The notes: generated by a model not told the origin, from the sequence alone. DNA of 64,000 bases from Croceitalea marina (GCF_042684265.1 NZ_JBHULB010000077.1:1-64000); one strand, 5' to 3'; positions 33,584-44,477 are shown, counted from the first letter of the stretch. A program made the numbers and translations.

Positions 33584-36500
33584 ATGCTGCCCCAAACCAC
33601 AAGGCGTCTTTTGTATGCCGTGCTATTGATACTGTTATCGGTAGGCACCATTTCTGCGGTTGCAAAAAACAATATCCCCACATTTTTTGATGCATTAACT
33701 TCTAAAGTTGAAAAAACTGAAGAACAGTCTGTAGCATTAGAGAGAGCTACAACTTATTATAAGTCTGAAGTTAGTACTGCGTCTGCTCCAATGTTTACTA
33801 CTATTGTTCAAGGAGCTGATGAAGAAGTAGCCTGTAGTAACAATGGTTTTACCATAGCCCGTTTTAACTTATGTGGTGATTCAGATGATAGAACGATATC
33901 ACTTTCAGGAGGACCTTATGGTTCGGTAGAATGGCAAATTTTAGGAGGTTCGTGTTCACCTGATATCAATGAAGATTGCCCGAATACAACGACCTCTTGT
34001 TATTCAACCGTTAGCACATCTCAAACTTTTAATATCGATGCAAGTTCGATTCCTGCTGCTTCTGGCGCAGAGTTTCGAGTTATTGCCGACGGAGCACAAT
34101 ACTTTTTTAAAGTGAAGAAAAGTACTATTACCCAAACTCATGTTAAAAGAGATTTTATTTGCGGAGTAGACGGACGAATACAGATAACAAACCTTTCTAG
34201 TTCATACGAATACAGTATTGATGGAGGCGCCAATTGGCAGACTTCACCAATATTTGATGGTTTAGCTCCCGCCACCTACAATATTACAGCACGTTTACAG
34301 AATACACCCAACACTTGTGAATACCCGTATGACCCAATAGTTATTGAACAGTTGGATATTAGTATGGACGTCGAGTTCGTTGATGCACAATGTTTTGGAG
34401 ATACAGGTAGTATTACGGTAATGGTTAATGATGTGCCAGGCCCTTATAAGTATACCTTATTAGACGAAAATGGGGTTCCTCAAGAATTCACCACCTTCAT
34501 TACGACCAATCCATATACTTTTAGTGCTGTTGGTTTTGGCACTTATAGTGTACAGGTTGAAACTCAACAATGTATGGGTGACCCTGGAAATGGAATACCG
34601 CCACCTAGGCAAAATTTAGATATTAATGGCAATCCTATCAGTATTGGTGATGGTATAACGCCATTATCGGCTTCAACCGAGGTTAACGAAAGTTTAAGCG
34701 CTGAACCTTCATGCGGAGCGACGAGTGTAGCTATAATTGTTCGGGCATCTGGTGGTTCTGCTCCATATACGTTCACTGTAAGTGATGGTGGTACTTCTGC
34801 AGGATCCTTTACAACTGAGACGACATATACCGTAAACACTGCGGGTAGTTATGATTTCGAAATCACTGACGCTAATGGTTGTACCATAGATGCTTCCGCA
34901 AATGTTGTTGAACTAACCCCACCTGATGTTACTGCTAGTGGAATAGACGGCACTTGTACTAACGGAGGTGCTAAATTGGATATTAACGTAGTTGATGGAA
35001 AAGGATATAATCTATCATTTAGGGCTACCCCAACAGACCCTTGGAGTACTGATCCTTTATTGACTGTTCCTGCAGGTACGTATGCAAATATTGAAGTAAG
35101 ATACCAACAAGGTAGTTTCGATTGTATTTATACGATACCGACTTCTGTAACCGTGAATTCCGTAGGTACAATTAGCGGTAACGCAGTTAAAATAGCTGAT
35201 AGAACTTGTGATGGAAGTGGTGGAACAGTAGGTGGAATAATTGAGTTTCAAGGTCCTTTTTCAGGAGGCTCCGGTAGTGGTTATACGTTTAGTATTTCTG
35301 GTGATAGCCCATCGAACTTTACAACCCAAACGCTTTACAATAATTTAGCCCCGGGTACGTACACGCCAATAATTAGAGATGGTGGGGGCTGCCGCTTAGA
35401 GTTGACACCGATTACAATATTAGATATTGATCCTCCAACGGCGTTGGCTTTCGTGCAAAGTGATACCAACTGTTCGGCCGGAACATCTGATGTGCAGCTA
35501 ACGGCAACAAGCACGAATCCTATTGTGAGATATGAAATTATAAGCCCAGCTTATTTGGATAATGGAACAAACGATACGTTTGATGATATAAATGTGAACA
35601 CTGCCTATGAATTTAGGGTAACAGATGACCAAGGTTGTACCTATACGGACAGTTTCACACCAGCTGTAATCAGTTCTATCCGCGCTAGGGTTAAATCTGG
35701 CGGAGATTTAAATGTTTGCACCGGGGCGGCTGATGGTGATGGTACTTTTATCATCGACGGTTTTGCGAATAATTATACCTTTAATATTGATGGTGGTACC
35801 GAGAGTGCCCCCCAAAGTGATTTGGAGGTTGATTTAAATGGCTTGGCCGCCGGCAGCTACGTAATTACCGTAACTGATGCTGATACAGGTTGTCAAGATA
35901 TGGCAACACTAACGGTTCAAGAGCCTACAACTCCCTTAACGCTAACAGGTAATGTAACACCAATGAGTTGTGCAAATGGCAATATTGGTCGAGTTATTGC
36001 TAGTGCAACAGGTGGTTGGGGAAGCTATAATTATACATTGACTTACCCATTAGGAACTGTTGTTGGACCGCAATCTGGAGTTACTTTTGGAGGTTTAACC
36101 GAAACAGGTACCTATACTTTGGATGTTGAGGATGCTGAAGGATGTGCGGATACATTTACATTTGATTTAACTCCTTTAGATGCCCCCGTAATAGATTATG
36201 ATGCAACAGCTTCAGATTTATGTTTTGAACCAGTAGCAGGAGCTACTCTTGGTGTACAAGTAACTACTGATGGTACTGCCGGTGCACCTTATGAATATCG
36301 AATAAATGGAGGAGCGTGGCAACCAAGTCCAGTTTTTTCAGGACTTTCTCCTGGTAATTACATTGTTGAGGTAAGAGATGCTAATAATTGTGGTGATACG
36401 ATAAGCCTTAGTGTAAATCCTCAACTGCGGGTAAGTGCGAGTTTAGTGGCAGAAATACCTTGTGGAGGAGGAGATGGTACAATTCAAGTACAAGTGAATG

Positions 36501-39500
36501 GAGGTTATACAACCGGGGCTGGAATAAAACAATATGAAGTAAGTGCTGATAACGGTGCCACATTTGGAACGCCCATTCCATTGACCGCAACAAGTTTTAC
36601 TTATGATACGAATGCACCCGGAACATATATTTTTAGAGTTACTGATAACGAAGGATGTGTTGCTGAGTCCAATCCGTTTGTACTAGAACCACCCGTCAAT
36701 ATTGATCCTGCTTCAGCAGAAGTTTTTCCACCGGTTTGTGGAGAGACAAACAGTGGTAGGGCTATTATTACCCCAGATGCTACAAGTGGCGTAGCACCGT
36801 ATGAAATCAGTTTTGATGGTGGCGCTTTTTCAAGTCAAACAAACTTTTCAAATTTAAATCAAGGGCAGACTTACAGCTATATAGTAAGAGATGCAAGAGG
36901 GTGTGAAACGATACCTCAAAATTTAACCATTCCGAATGCAGGAACTGCTCCTGATGCCACCGTTGGCGTTATTGATGCAGTCTGTAATGCTGCCACGGAT
37001 GTTATTGGAGGACAGATAGATGTTACCGCGGTAACCGGTGGCTCACCAGACTTCACCTATGTATTACAAGATCAGTTTGGGGTAGAAATAGAAAGAATAG
37101 GACCGACATCTAGCACAACGCCCAGCTTTACAAATGTTCCTGTTGGTTCATATACTGTTTTTACCATTGATAGAAACGGTTGTATCGACCAAGATCAAGT
37201 AACGGTTGATGATGGCGATTTAGATGTTATACCAGATGCGATAACTCCAATAACATGTGACCCAGGTGGTTTTACAAATACGGTTACCATTGTCGGCGGT
37301 GTTGGGCCATTCGATATCAGATTGGTTACTGATCCGCCTAGTACTTTTGTTCCGGTTAATCTTCCCCCCGATAGGCATACTTTTACTGGATTGCAATATG
37401 GGGTATCTTATACAGTAGAGGTTTTTGATAATGGCACGGGTTGTACACATATAGAAACTATAGACCCAATTGACGGACCTTCACCACTTGATGTTACCGC
37501 GGTTTCAACTCCTGGTTTCTGTGATGCTTCACGAAATGGACAATTGGAATATACCATTACTGGGTTTGCCCCCGGTGATGATTTACTGATTGAAGTTTAT
37601 AATGTAGATGACGGTAGTCTGTTAACTTCTGAGAACCCGACAAATGTGACCACCATTCCATATGTAAATACTTTTGATACGCTGCCAGGCAATTATCAGG
37701 TGATTGTGACCAACCAAACCGATAATTGTAATGATGGAGCTTTAGTAACAATTGATAGAAATTTACCTGCTATATTTATCTTATCCGAAGAGCCTGCGAA
37801 CTGTAATGCAGACGGACAGATAACCGTAGTTGGTTCTGGCGGGGCCGGTGGACCATATGAATTTGCCTTTGGTGCGACAGGTTTTGATCCAACAGGTTTA
37901 TATTCGAGCACTACAACATATACCGGAGCGGCAGGAAGCTATGATATTTACGTTAGAGATGCTGCCGGTTGTACTTCATTTGATATCGCAACCATAATTC
38001 AGCAGCAGGCTGCCCCTGTACTTAATACTCCAGTGGTAGACAACCAATGCGATGTAACCGCAACAGTCTTCCAAATTACTGTTAGTACACCAAATACAAC
38101 GGATACCCCTCGTTTCACAATTAACGGTACAACCCAACTTGGTACTTTAAACGGAGCGGTTTATGAGGCAACATTTACGGTCAATACGCCAGGAGATTAT
38201 AATGTGTTTTTAGAAGATGCCGACGGATGTTCAAGTACCGGTATCGCCCAAGTATTTGAATTTTTATCCGCATCGGGCGGTTTTTCGGTAGAACCTTCTT
38301 GTAATAATACAGACGGTACAATAACAGTTACCACAAATGGTGGTAGTGGTAACTTTACCTATGAATTAAGAGATGGTGCAAGCAATCCGACCGGAAATAC
38401 AACGGGAGCCATAACGGGTATTTTTACTGGTGTAGGTCCTGGAGATTATGAAGTTATGGTAACCGATGATATTGCTAACGACGGAAGTATATTTTGTCCG
38501 TTTTTAGTAGACGGAATTACTTTGGAGGCAGCGACACCTCCAGTTATTGCCTCAATCATTGAAGAAGATATTACCTGTAATGGCGATGATAACGGAAGTA
38601 TTGATGTTATTCTTGCTGCTGGAACCGATGTTGATAATCCTATTACATACACTTTATATGAAACTGGTACAGCAACTGTTGTACAGCAGAATAATTCAGG
38701 GTCATTCTCAGGTTTGGTGCCCGATAGCTATGATGTAGAAATAGTTACGGCAAGAAATTGCGCTACAAGACAAAATAACATCGAAATAGAAGAGCCACCT
38801 ACATTTTCTATTACAGCAAGTGCTCCAGATTTCAATTGCGAGCCAGGTACAAATACCTATAGTTCTACCATTATTACCGCCACCATAGTAAATCCGGGTA
38901 CGGCTACAGGCGGATACCAGTATAGTATTACTGGTTTTGAGAACTACCAGGCCAGTAATACATTTGAAATAATTGATAATGGTTCGCCACAGAACATTAC
39001 GGTATATGCTATAGATGGCAATGGATGTCAAACGACTTTTACCTTGCCCACAATTAATCCGCCTACCGATGTAGTACCATCCTTAAGTGTAGAAAGTGTC
39101 TTGGATTGTGCTAATCCGGAAAGGGTTAGAATAGATGTTACGGGCACTACTAATTTTACCATTGTGACCAATTCGGTGACATCGGTAGCAAATGTAGATG
39201 TAGTTGGTGCATCATTTGGTTTTGTTGATTTACCTGATGCAGGAGATTATCTGATTGAGATTATTGATAATATCGGCGGTTGTACCTATCCGTTACCTAA
39301 GCATGAAGTTGAAAATCCAATTATACCTTCAATTCTAATTGCTGAAGCCCAACCCGTACGTTGTGCTGTGCCAGGTAATGATGGTGAAATGTCAATCGAA
39401 GTTACCGACTACACCGGAACATATGCTTATGAAGTATTCGCTGTAGATAATCTTGGAAACGAGACTACTACCGGTATAACAGGTAATTTAGATACAACTA

Positions 39501-42070
39501 ATAATCCAGAAACAATAACAGGGCTTACAGGTGGTAATTTTGTAGTAAGAATAACTTCAACCCAAGATCCATTTTGTACTAATGTCAGTAATTTGACTAC
39601 GATCAGAACGCCTAATGGACCTTTAGTACCCAGTGCCATAGAAATTGGAAATGTTAGTTGTGCCGATAATGCAGGTAAGATAGAGGCAAACTTGACTGGA
39701 GGTTGGGATGTTTCTCCATATGCATACCGCCTTTTATTGGATTCAGATAATGACACGACCTATGAAACCGAGGTATTCACTTGGGGTACGGTCAACGAAT
39801 TTGAAAATTTAGCTAGTGGTAATTATCGTGTAGAATATAGAGATATCGAAAGTTGTGATGCCTTTTTTGATATTACTTTGGATGCGATCCTACCGATTCA
39901 AGCAGGTATACGCGAACCACAAGCTTTGGTATGTCCAGATGGTAATAATGCGGTTTTAGAAGCTTTTGACCCAACAACCGGTGATGTGCTGACTGCATTG
40001 GCCGGTGCCACTGGTGGAGTACCAGGTGCAGGTTACAAATATCAACTGATTTATTTAGGCAGTAATGATATCACCGATGAGATTTCACGTAGCGGATTGC
40101 AAGATTCACCAACTTTTACTGGAGCTGGAGGAGGTTTTATAAGTCAAGGATGGTATGCCATAGAGGTATCCTCGAGTTTCGGATGCGCCGGAGTAACCAT
40201 TCCTTATTATGTTGATCCGCCGCCGCCGATTATTCCAAATTTAGTTCAGGTTCAAGCCCCGGGATGTGGTGGCCTAGGTCAGATGCGTTTGACCATCGAA
40301 AACCCAGAAGCAGGTTTTGAGTATGAATATAGACTCACAGATATTGCTGGCGGAAACATAGCCGATCCTTTTATTCGAATGGAAGATTCAGCAGGTAATG
40401 CTGCTACTTTTGTCATAATCGATGGCGGGCCAAGTTTCTATCAGTATGAGGTTAGAAAAATTAACGCTACCAATACCTGTGGAGTAATCAATTCAAACGG
40501 ATTAACACTAGTTGATGCGCAGGATATTGATTTGGTCGTGAATCAACCAGATGATATTTCATGTGCTTCCGAAACCGATGGACGTATAGAATCTTTCTCT
40601 TCCGGAGGAGTAGGAAACAACACCTATACGCTTTATCTAGGTGACCCGGTGGATGCATTTAACCCGTCAGCATCAGCGACTATAGTAGCTTCTAATGATT
40701 TTGGTACTTTTGAGGGACTTTCAGATGCTACCAACTACTACCTTGCCGTTACCAGTGGAACTACATGTCAAGATATTGAAGGGCCTTACGCGGTAACAAG
40801 ACCGGCCCCAATTGTTTTTCAGGCCAACGCTACTTCAATAAGCTGTAGTGGTGAAAATGATGGTACGATAACCGTTGAGGTTACTAGTGGCGGAGAAGGT
40901 TTGCTACAATTTGCAATTGGCCCCAATTTTAATGAATTTTTTAGTGACCCAGACAATCCTACTACATATACTTTTGAGGATTTGGAAGGTGACGCAAACG
41001 GAAGAGAATATACTGTCCTAATACAAGACTCTCAGGGTTGCTCTGAATTAACAACAGTGATGGTCTATGAACCAGATGAGCTACAGATTTCTTCGGTAGA
41101 GACTCCTGAAATTTGTCTTGGTTTTGCCGATGGAACAGCCCAGTTGACCATAACAGGAGGTACACCTTTTGTTGATGCCAATGGAGTGACATATTACGAA
41201 ACGAGTTTAAACTCAAATGACGATGCCGATTTCGTGCGTAATGACAGTCTTCTCTTTGAGAACCTTTCAGGAGGTGAGACCTATGTGGTATTTGTGCGTG
41301 ATGCGAATGGTTGTGCCGATAATATTGTAATACCTATTGAAATAGGGGTTGATATTATGGCAGAAGCTATTGTTGAATATGGCTGTGATGGAATTTTCCC
41401 GAATAGCACGGCGCGAGTAGAAATGCAAAATCAAGCTGCATTGGCAGAGGTATTATTTTCATTAGATGTCGATGATGTATCAGTAGCTTCTACTGAAAGA
41501 ATGTGGGGTGATTTGCCGGCCGGTGACCATACCGTATATATCTATCATCCAAACGGTTGTACGACCATGGTAGAATTTACAATCGATTTCTATGAACCTT
41601 TGATGCTTGAAGTTCAAAAAACAGGTCCAGATGAAATTACGGCAATCGCCACTGGTGGTTTCGGCGGATACGAATATTTCTTCCAGGGCGAATCGATGGG
41701 ATCGGATAATATATTTAACGTGAACATAGATACAACAATCAATGTTAGGGTTATTGATGAAAGAGGCTGTGTAGTTGAAATGGTCTTTCCTTTTGATTTT
41801 GATGGTATGGTAGATATACCTGGTTTCTTTACCCCGGATGGAGATGGTTTAAACGACTCGTGGTATCCAAGAAATCGCGAATTCTTCCCGAACATAGAGG
41901 TAATCATCTACGACCGTTATGGTAGGGTAGTGGCAACACTAGATCAAGTTGATAAGTGGGATGGAAATTATGACGGAGCACCATTACCTACAGGAGACTA
42001 CTGGTATGTTGTTAATGCCAACGATAACGAAAAACAACAGTATGTAGGTCATTTCACATTATATAGATAA
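33584..42070 (+). CDS. Giant SprB-like adhesin with type B T9SS C-terminal domain
   Basis: A 2,828-residue exported protein. The N-terminus has a signal peptide (LLYAVLLILLSVGTISAVA). Most of the length is a chain of SprB-type repeats of roughly 80-90 residues, each with a Cys-x-G start, a GGxxPYxYxxxGG core, an AGxYxVxVxDxxGC end and an acidic, Thr-rich composition (for example ASGGSAPYTFTVSDGG; SYDFEITDANGCTIDAS). The last 85 residues are the gliding motility-associated C-terminal domain: GFFTPDGDGLNDSWYP, EVIIYDRYGRVVATLDQ, WDGNYDGAPLPTGDYWYVV, HFTLYR. Such proteins are secreted by type IX and attached to the surface as adhesins. No PorP/SprF partner gene follows, although type B substrates usually have one. 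Confidence 0.93.
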   Translation: MLPQTTRRLLYAVLLILLSVGTISAVAKNNIPTFFDALTSKVEKTEEQSVALERATTYYKSEVSTASAPMFTTIVQGADEEVACSNNGFTIARFNLCGDSDDRTISLSGGPYGSVEWQILGGSCSPDINEDCPNTTTSCYSTVSTSQTFNIDASSIPAASGAEFRVIADGAQYFFKVKKSTITQTHVKRDFICGVDGRIQITNLSSSYEYSIDGGANWQTSPIFDGLAPATYNITARLQNTPNTCEYPYDPIVIEQLDISMDVEFVDAQCFGDTGSITVMVNDVPGPYKYTLLDENGVPQEFTTFITTNPYTFSAVGFGTYSVQVETQQCMGDPGNGIPPPRQNLDINGNPISIGDGITPLSASTEVNESLSAEPSCGATSVAIIVRASGGSAPYTFTVSDGGTSAGSFTTETTYTVNTAGSYDFEITDANGCTIDASANVVELTPPDVTASGIDGTCTNGGAKLDINVVDGKGYNLSFRATPTDPWSTDPLLTVPAGTYANIEVRYQQGSFDCIYTIPTSVTVNSVGTISGNAVKIADRTCDGSGGTVGGIIEFQGPFSGGSGSGYTFSISGDSPSNFTTQTLYNNLAPGTYTPIIRDGGGCRLELTPITILDIDPPTALAFVQSDTNCSAGTSDVQLTATSTNPIVRYEIISPAYLDNGTNDTFDDINVNTAYEFRVTDDQGCTYTDSFTPAVISSIRARVKSGGDLNVCTGAADGDGTFIIDGFANNYTFNIDGGTESAPQSDLEVDLNGLAAGSYVITVTDADTGCQDMATLTVQEPTTPLTLTGNVTPMSCANGNIGRVIASATGGWGSYNYTLTYPLGTVVGPQSGVTFGGLTETGTYTLDVEDAEGCADTFTFDLTPLDAPVIDYDATASDLCFEPVAGATLGVQVTTDGTAGAPYEYRINGGAWQPSPVFSGLSPGNYIVEVRDANNCGDTISLSVNPQLRVSASLVAEIPCGGGDGTIQVQVNGGYTTGAGIKQYEVSADNGATFGTPIPLTATSFTYDTNAPGTYIFRVTDNEGCVAESNPFVLEPPVNIDPASAEVFPPVCGETNSGRAIITPDATSGVAPYEISFDGGAFSSQTNFSNLNQGQTYSYIVRDARGCETIPQNLTIPNAGTAPDATVGVIDAVCNAATDVIGGQIDVTAVTGGSPDFTYVLQDQFGVEIERIGPTSSTTPSFTNVPVGSYTVFTIDRNGCIDQDQVTVDDGDLDVIPDAITPITCDPGGFTNTVTIVGGVGPFDIRLVTDPPSTFVPVNLPPDRHTFTGLQYGVSYTVEVFDNGTGCTHIETIDPIDGPSPLDVTAVSTPGFCDASRNGQLEYTITGFAPGDDLLIEVYNVDDGSLLTSENPTNVTTIPYVNTFDTLPGNYQVIVTNQTDNCNDGALVTIDRNLPAIFILSEEPANCNADGQITVVGSGGAGGPYEFAFGATGFDPTGLYSSTTTYTGAAGSYDIYVRDAAGCTSFDIATIIQQQAAPVLNTPVVDNQCDVTATVFQITVSTPNTTDTPRFTINGTTQLGTLNGAVYEATFTVNTPGDYNVFLEDADGCSSTGIAQVFEFLSASGGFSVEPSCNNTDGTITVTTNGGSGNFTYELRDGASNPTGNTTGAITGIFTGVGPGDYEVMVTDDIANDGSIFCPFLVDGITLEAATPPVIASIIEEDITCNGDDNGSIDVILAAGTDVDNPITYTLYETGTATVVQQNNSGSFSGLVPDSYDVEIVTARNCATRQNNIEIEEPPTFSITASAPDFNCEPGTNTYSSTIITATIVNPGTATGGYQYSITGFENYQASNTFEIIDNGSPQNITVYAIDGNGCQTTFTLPTINPPTDVVPSLSVESVLDCANPERVRIDVTGTTNFTIVTNSVTSVANVDVVGASFGFVDLPDAGDYLIEIIDNIGGCTYPLPKHEVENPIIPSILIAEAQPVRCAVPGNDGEMSIEVTDYTGTYAYEVFAVDNLGNETTTGITGNLDTTNNPETITGLTGGNFVVRITSTQDPFCTNVSNLTTIRTPNGPLVPSAIEIGNVSCADNAGKIEANLTGGWDVSPYAYRLLLDSDNDTTYETEVFTWGTVNEFENLASGNYRVEYRDIESCDAFFDITLDAILPIQAGIREPQALVCPDGNNAVLEAFDPTTGDVLTALAGATGGVPGAGYKYQLIYLGSNDITDEISRSGLQDSPTFTGAGGGFISQGWYAIEVSSSFGCAGVTIPYYVDPPPPIIPNLVQVQAPGCGGLGQMRLTIENPEAGFEYEYRLTDIAGGNIADPFIRMEDSAGNAATFVIIDGGPSFYQYEVRKINATNTCGVINSNGLTLVDAQDIDLVVNQPDDISCASETDGRIESFSSGGVGNNTYTLYLGDPVDAFNPSASATIVASNDFGTFEGLSDATNYYLAVTSGTTCQDIEGPYAVTRPAPIVFQANATSISCSGENDGTITVEVTSGGEGLLQFAIGPNFNEFFSDPDNPTTYTFEDLEGDANGREYTVLIQDSQGCSELTTVMVYEPDELQISSVETPEICLGFADGTAQLTITGGTPFVDANGVTYYETSLNSNDDADFVRNDSLLFENLSGGETYVVFVRDANGCADNIVIPIEIGVDIMAEAIVEYGCDGIFPNSTARVEMQNQAALAEVLFSLDVDDVSVASTERMWGDLPAGDHTVYIYHPNGCTTMVEFTIDFYEPLMLEVQKTGPDEITAIATGGFGGYEYFFQGESMGSDNIFNVNIDTTINVRVIDERGCVVEMVFPFDFDGMVDIPGFFTPDGDGLNDSWYPRNREFFPNIEVIIYDRYGRVVATLDQVDKWDGNYDGAPLPTGDYWYVVNANDNEKQQYVGHFTLYR

Positions 42071-42220
42071 TTCTTTAAATGAAGTAACAATACAAGGTTT
42101 TAAAATTACCGTTTAAGTGATATTTTATACATTTCATATAAAAACTTAACTGTTGTCTAATACTTTTGATTTATTTTGTAGGACAATACCTATAAATTAA
42201 TTTAGCGACAATCTGCTTTA

Positions 42221-42370
42221 ATGAAAAATAACTTATCCAAAGCCTCGCCTTCATTCTTGTTTGAAGAAAATACCAAAGTTTGTAAAGATTCATTGATTAC
42301 ACTTAATTTAATCCTCAATGGATTGGCTAGTGAAAAAAACCATATCAAATTAATTACCATACCCTTTTGA
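42221..42370 (+). CDS. Possible very small protein, 49 residues
   Basis: ATG to TGA, 49 residues beginning MKNNLSKASPSFLFEENTKV. Its stop overlaps the ATG of the next small frame by one base (TGATG), as in coupled genes. I recognise no family, there is no strong ribosome site and it may be chance or a gene relic. Confidence 0.2.
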   Translation: MKNNLSKASPSFLFEENTKVCKDSLITLNLILNGLASEKNHIKLITIPF

Positions 42371-42528
42371 TGAGTTATTCGCTTTGGCAAGGCACCGACC
42401 TTGATGAATTTTGTCATAAACAAGCATTAAGTTATTTTTTATTTCATCCTCAAAACGATTCTGAAGTTGCCCGAGAAGCGCTTTTTATTGAAATAAGGGA
42501 ATTTCTTGCTGGGTTTTCGAAAGTATAG
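42370..42528 (+). CDS. Possible small protein or gene fragment, 52 residues
   Basis: A 52-residue frame (MSYSLWQGTDLDEFCHKQAL onward, ending REFLAGFSKV) with protein-like composition, including an aromatic, acidic amphipathic C-terminal helix. It could be a real small gene coupled to the one before it or the surviving part of a larger broken gene. No family is recognised. Confidence 0.25.
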   Translation: MSYSLWQGTDLDEFCHKQALSYFLFHPQNDSEVAREALFIEIREFLAGFSKV

Positions 42529-42710
42529 AAACCGAACTATTCTTTCTATAATTTTATCAATAAAGGTTTCACTTTAAATAGTTATTTTTGCCTTCTTAAT
42601 TTTGGAAAGTGGCCACTTGATTTTATTCAAGATAAACTGCACCACAGTGCATTCGGGGTGAGTTTAAAAGCCGCAGCACTTAACTTTGTTAAGTGATATT
42701 TAATTTATTT

Positions 42711-42788
<78 letters not shown>

Positions 42789-42810
42789 GACTATTTTCAT
42801 ATAGTTGCAG

Positions 42811-42850
42811 AACGTTGCAAATCACCTGATTTGCAACGTTTTATGTTTTT
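42811..42850 (+). terminator. Hairpin terminator after tRNA-Pro
   Basis: AACGTTGCAAATCA at 42811-42824 is the exact reverse complement of TGATTTGCAACGTT at 42827-42840, with a two-base centre, followed by TTATGTTTTT. It lies inside the element, 25 bp past the attachment site, and so would end tRNA transcription only in the integrated state. Confidence 0.75.
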
Positions 42851-43012
42851 AGGGGTATCAAATGAAACCCAAAGAAAGCATAAGAAAACACCGCGTTGGT
42901 GTCCTAATCGGGAATTGCAACCCATCTAATTTTTTGTACATTGAAGTAGCTTTAGAAGGTATTTTACTTTGTGTTTTTTACCATTTTATTTATGAACTAA
43001 AAGCTATGTATT

Positions 43013-44260
43013 ATGTTGGAAAACAGTAGATTATCAGTTGTATTTGTCGTTAGAAAACTTACTTCAAAAACAGATACTATCAAGGTGTATGCTCGTGTTA
43101 CCGTTGATGGTAAAAGAGCCGAATTCAGTTTAAATCGGGAATTGGCGGTGTCCCTTTGGGATGAAAAACGGAAGCGGGGCAAAGGCCATTCGAAGTATGT
43201 AATCTCCCTCAATAAGTACTTAGACCAAGTGTTTACAGGGCTTCACGAAGCCCATCGTCAACTTTTACAGGAAGATATTGACATAAGTTCAAAGGCGGTA
43301 AAAGCCCGATTCTTAAAAGAAGACGATCGGGGAAAGACGTTATTGGACTTAATTTCATACCATAACAGTACCATGTCAACGACCCTGAGACCAGGTACAA
43401 TGAAAAACTATTATAGTAGTAAACGTTGCATTAAAAAATTTCTTAATGATGAACTTGGTATCGAGGATATACTCCTTAAGAAGCTCAATTATGGCTTTAT
43501 TGTGGACTATGAACAGTATGTTAGGAAGTACAAACCGGCAACTCGAAATAATTGCACCAATAACGGTGCAATGAAACATATGGAACGCTTGAAAAAGATG
43601 TCAAGGCTGGCAGTTCGTTTAGAATGGTTGGACAAAGACCCTTTTATCAATTATAAATTGAAGTTCAAAAAAACGGAACGTCAGTTTTTAACGGAACGAG
43701 AAATAAGGCTAATCGAAGAGACTTCATTTCAAGTCCCCAGTTATCGCAAGATAAAAGACCTATTCATTTTTGCCTGTTACACGGGACTTTCCTATGTGGA
43801 TGTTCGAGAATTAAAGGCTAACCATCTCGTAAAGGGTATGGATGGAAATGATTGGTTGTACACGAAGCGAACAAAAACAGATGAACCTTTAAAGATTCCC
43901 TTATTGCCCAAGGCAAAGGAAATCATAGAAAAGTATAAAGATGACCCAGACATCATTGCAAGTGAAAGACTACTGCCTATTTATACTAATCATATGATTA
44001 ATCGTACGCTGAAAGATATTGCAGATGCTTGTGGTATTCGAAAGAGAGTGACATTCCACGTAGCACGGCATACATTTGCCACCGCTGTTACCCTATCCAA
44101 TGGAGTGCCTATAGAAACGGTTTCTAAGTTATTAGGGCATACCAAACTTTCAACAACGCAAATTTATGCTAGGGTGGTTGAAAAGAAGGTTGGGGAGGAT
44201 ATGCAGAACCTGATGGCGACTATGAAACAAAAGAGATATAAGGCTGAGGAAGTTTCTTAG
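43013..44260 (+). CDS. Site-specific tyrosine recombinase (integrase) of element 1
   Basis: A 415-residue recombinase of the Bacteroidota IntDOT-like group. It has an arm-binding N-terminal domain with KVYARVTVDGKRAEFSLNRE, a core-binding SAM-like domain (TLRPGTMKNYYSSKRCIKKF), and a C-terminal catalytic domain with CYTGLSYVDVRELK, YTKRTKTDEPLKIPL (Lys), FHVARHTFATAVTLSNGVP (HxxR), LLGHTKLSTTQIYARV (His and nucleophile Tyr). In the first box the usual catalytic Arg is replaced by Ser (TGLS), as in IntDOT. It closely resembles the integrase at 58059. It should excise and integrate the element at the tRNA-Pro site. Confidence 0.95.
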   Translation: MLENSRLSVVFVVRKLTSKTDTIKVYARVTVDGKRAEFSLNRELAVSLWDEKRKRGKGHSKYVISLNKYLDQVFTGLHEAHRQLLQEDIDISSKAVKARFLKEDDRGKTLLDLISYHNSTMSTTLRPGTMKNYYSSKRCIKKFLNDELGIEDILLKKLNYGFIVDYEQYVRKYKPATRNNCTNNGAMKHMERLKKMSRLAVRLEWLDKDPFINYKLKFKKTERQFLTEREIRLIEETSFQVPSYRKIKDLFIFACYTGLSYVDVRELKANHLVKGMDGNDWLYTKRTKTDEPLKIPLLPKAKEIIEKYKDDPDIIASERLLPIYTNHMINRTLKDIADACGIRKRVTFHVARHTFATAVTLSNGVPIETVSKLLGHTKLSTTQIYARVVEKKVGEDMQNLMATMKQKRYKAEEVS

Positions 44261-44331
44261 GTTGTTTTATAATGTGCAGCGTTATATAACTTGAGCTTTG
44301 ATAAAAGAGAAAGTTGGTACCGCACTTTATG

Positions 44332-44424
44332 AAAAAGTTCTTCTAAATTATTCTTTTAAAAAGTAATGGAATACGGTTTTGCCGAACCCGCAGAGTGGGG
44401 AGGTGAAAGTGTATGGAATGGACA
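44332..44424. repeat. Degenerate intergenic repeat, copy A
   Basis: It aligns with 45325-45420: both contain TTCTTCTAAA, then TTAAAAAG(G)TAATGG, then ACCCG..GAG..GGGAG, and end TGT(A/G)TGGAATG. The copy separates the integrase from the ParB-like gene. A more distant relative (GCGGGCGAGTAGGGGAGTGAA) lies after the STAND gene. Confidence 0.55.
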
Positions 44425-44477
44425 GTAGATTTATAGCACTCTAGTTTTTCATATATTATGATTAAATTTTTCGAATT

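Larger units (their letters stand above)
42071..42710. other. 640-bp stretch between adhesin and tRNA-Pro
   Basis: No confident gene is present. Two tiny overlapping reading frames (42221-42370 and 42370-42528) are listed separately. A perfect 8-bp hairpin CACTTAAC-TTT-GTTAAGTG stands at 42677-42695, and TATTTTTG at 42583-42590 could be the -7 box of a tRNA promoter. The region may hold decayed sequence. Confidence 0.4.

Noticed and set aside
37220..41907. Minus-strand frames inside the adhesin gene
   Set aside because: They are shadows of the long repeat-rich coding sequence, whose frame and composition are unambiguous.
42202..42423. A 73-residue minus-strand frame
   Set aside because: It overlaps the more protein-like plus-strand small frames and has no family or ribosome site.
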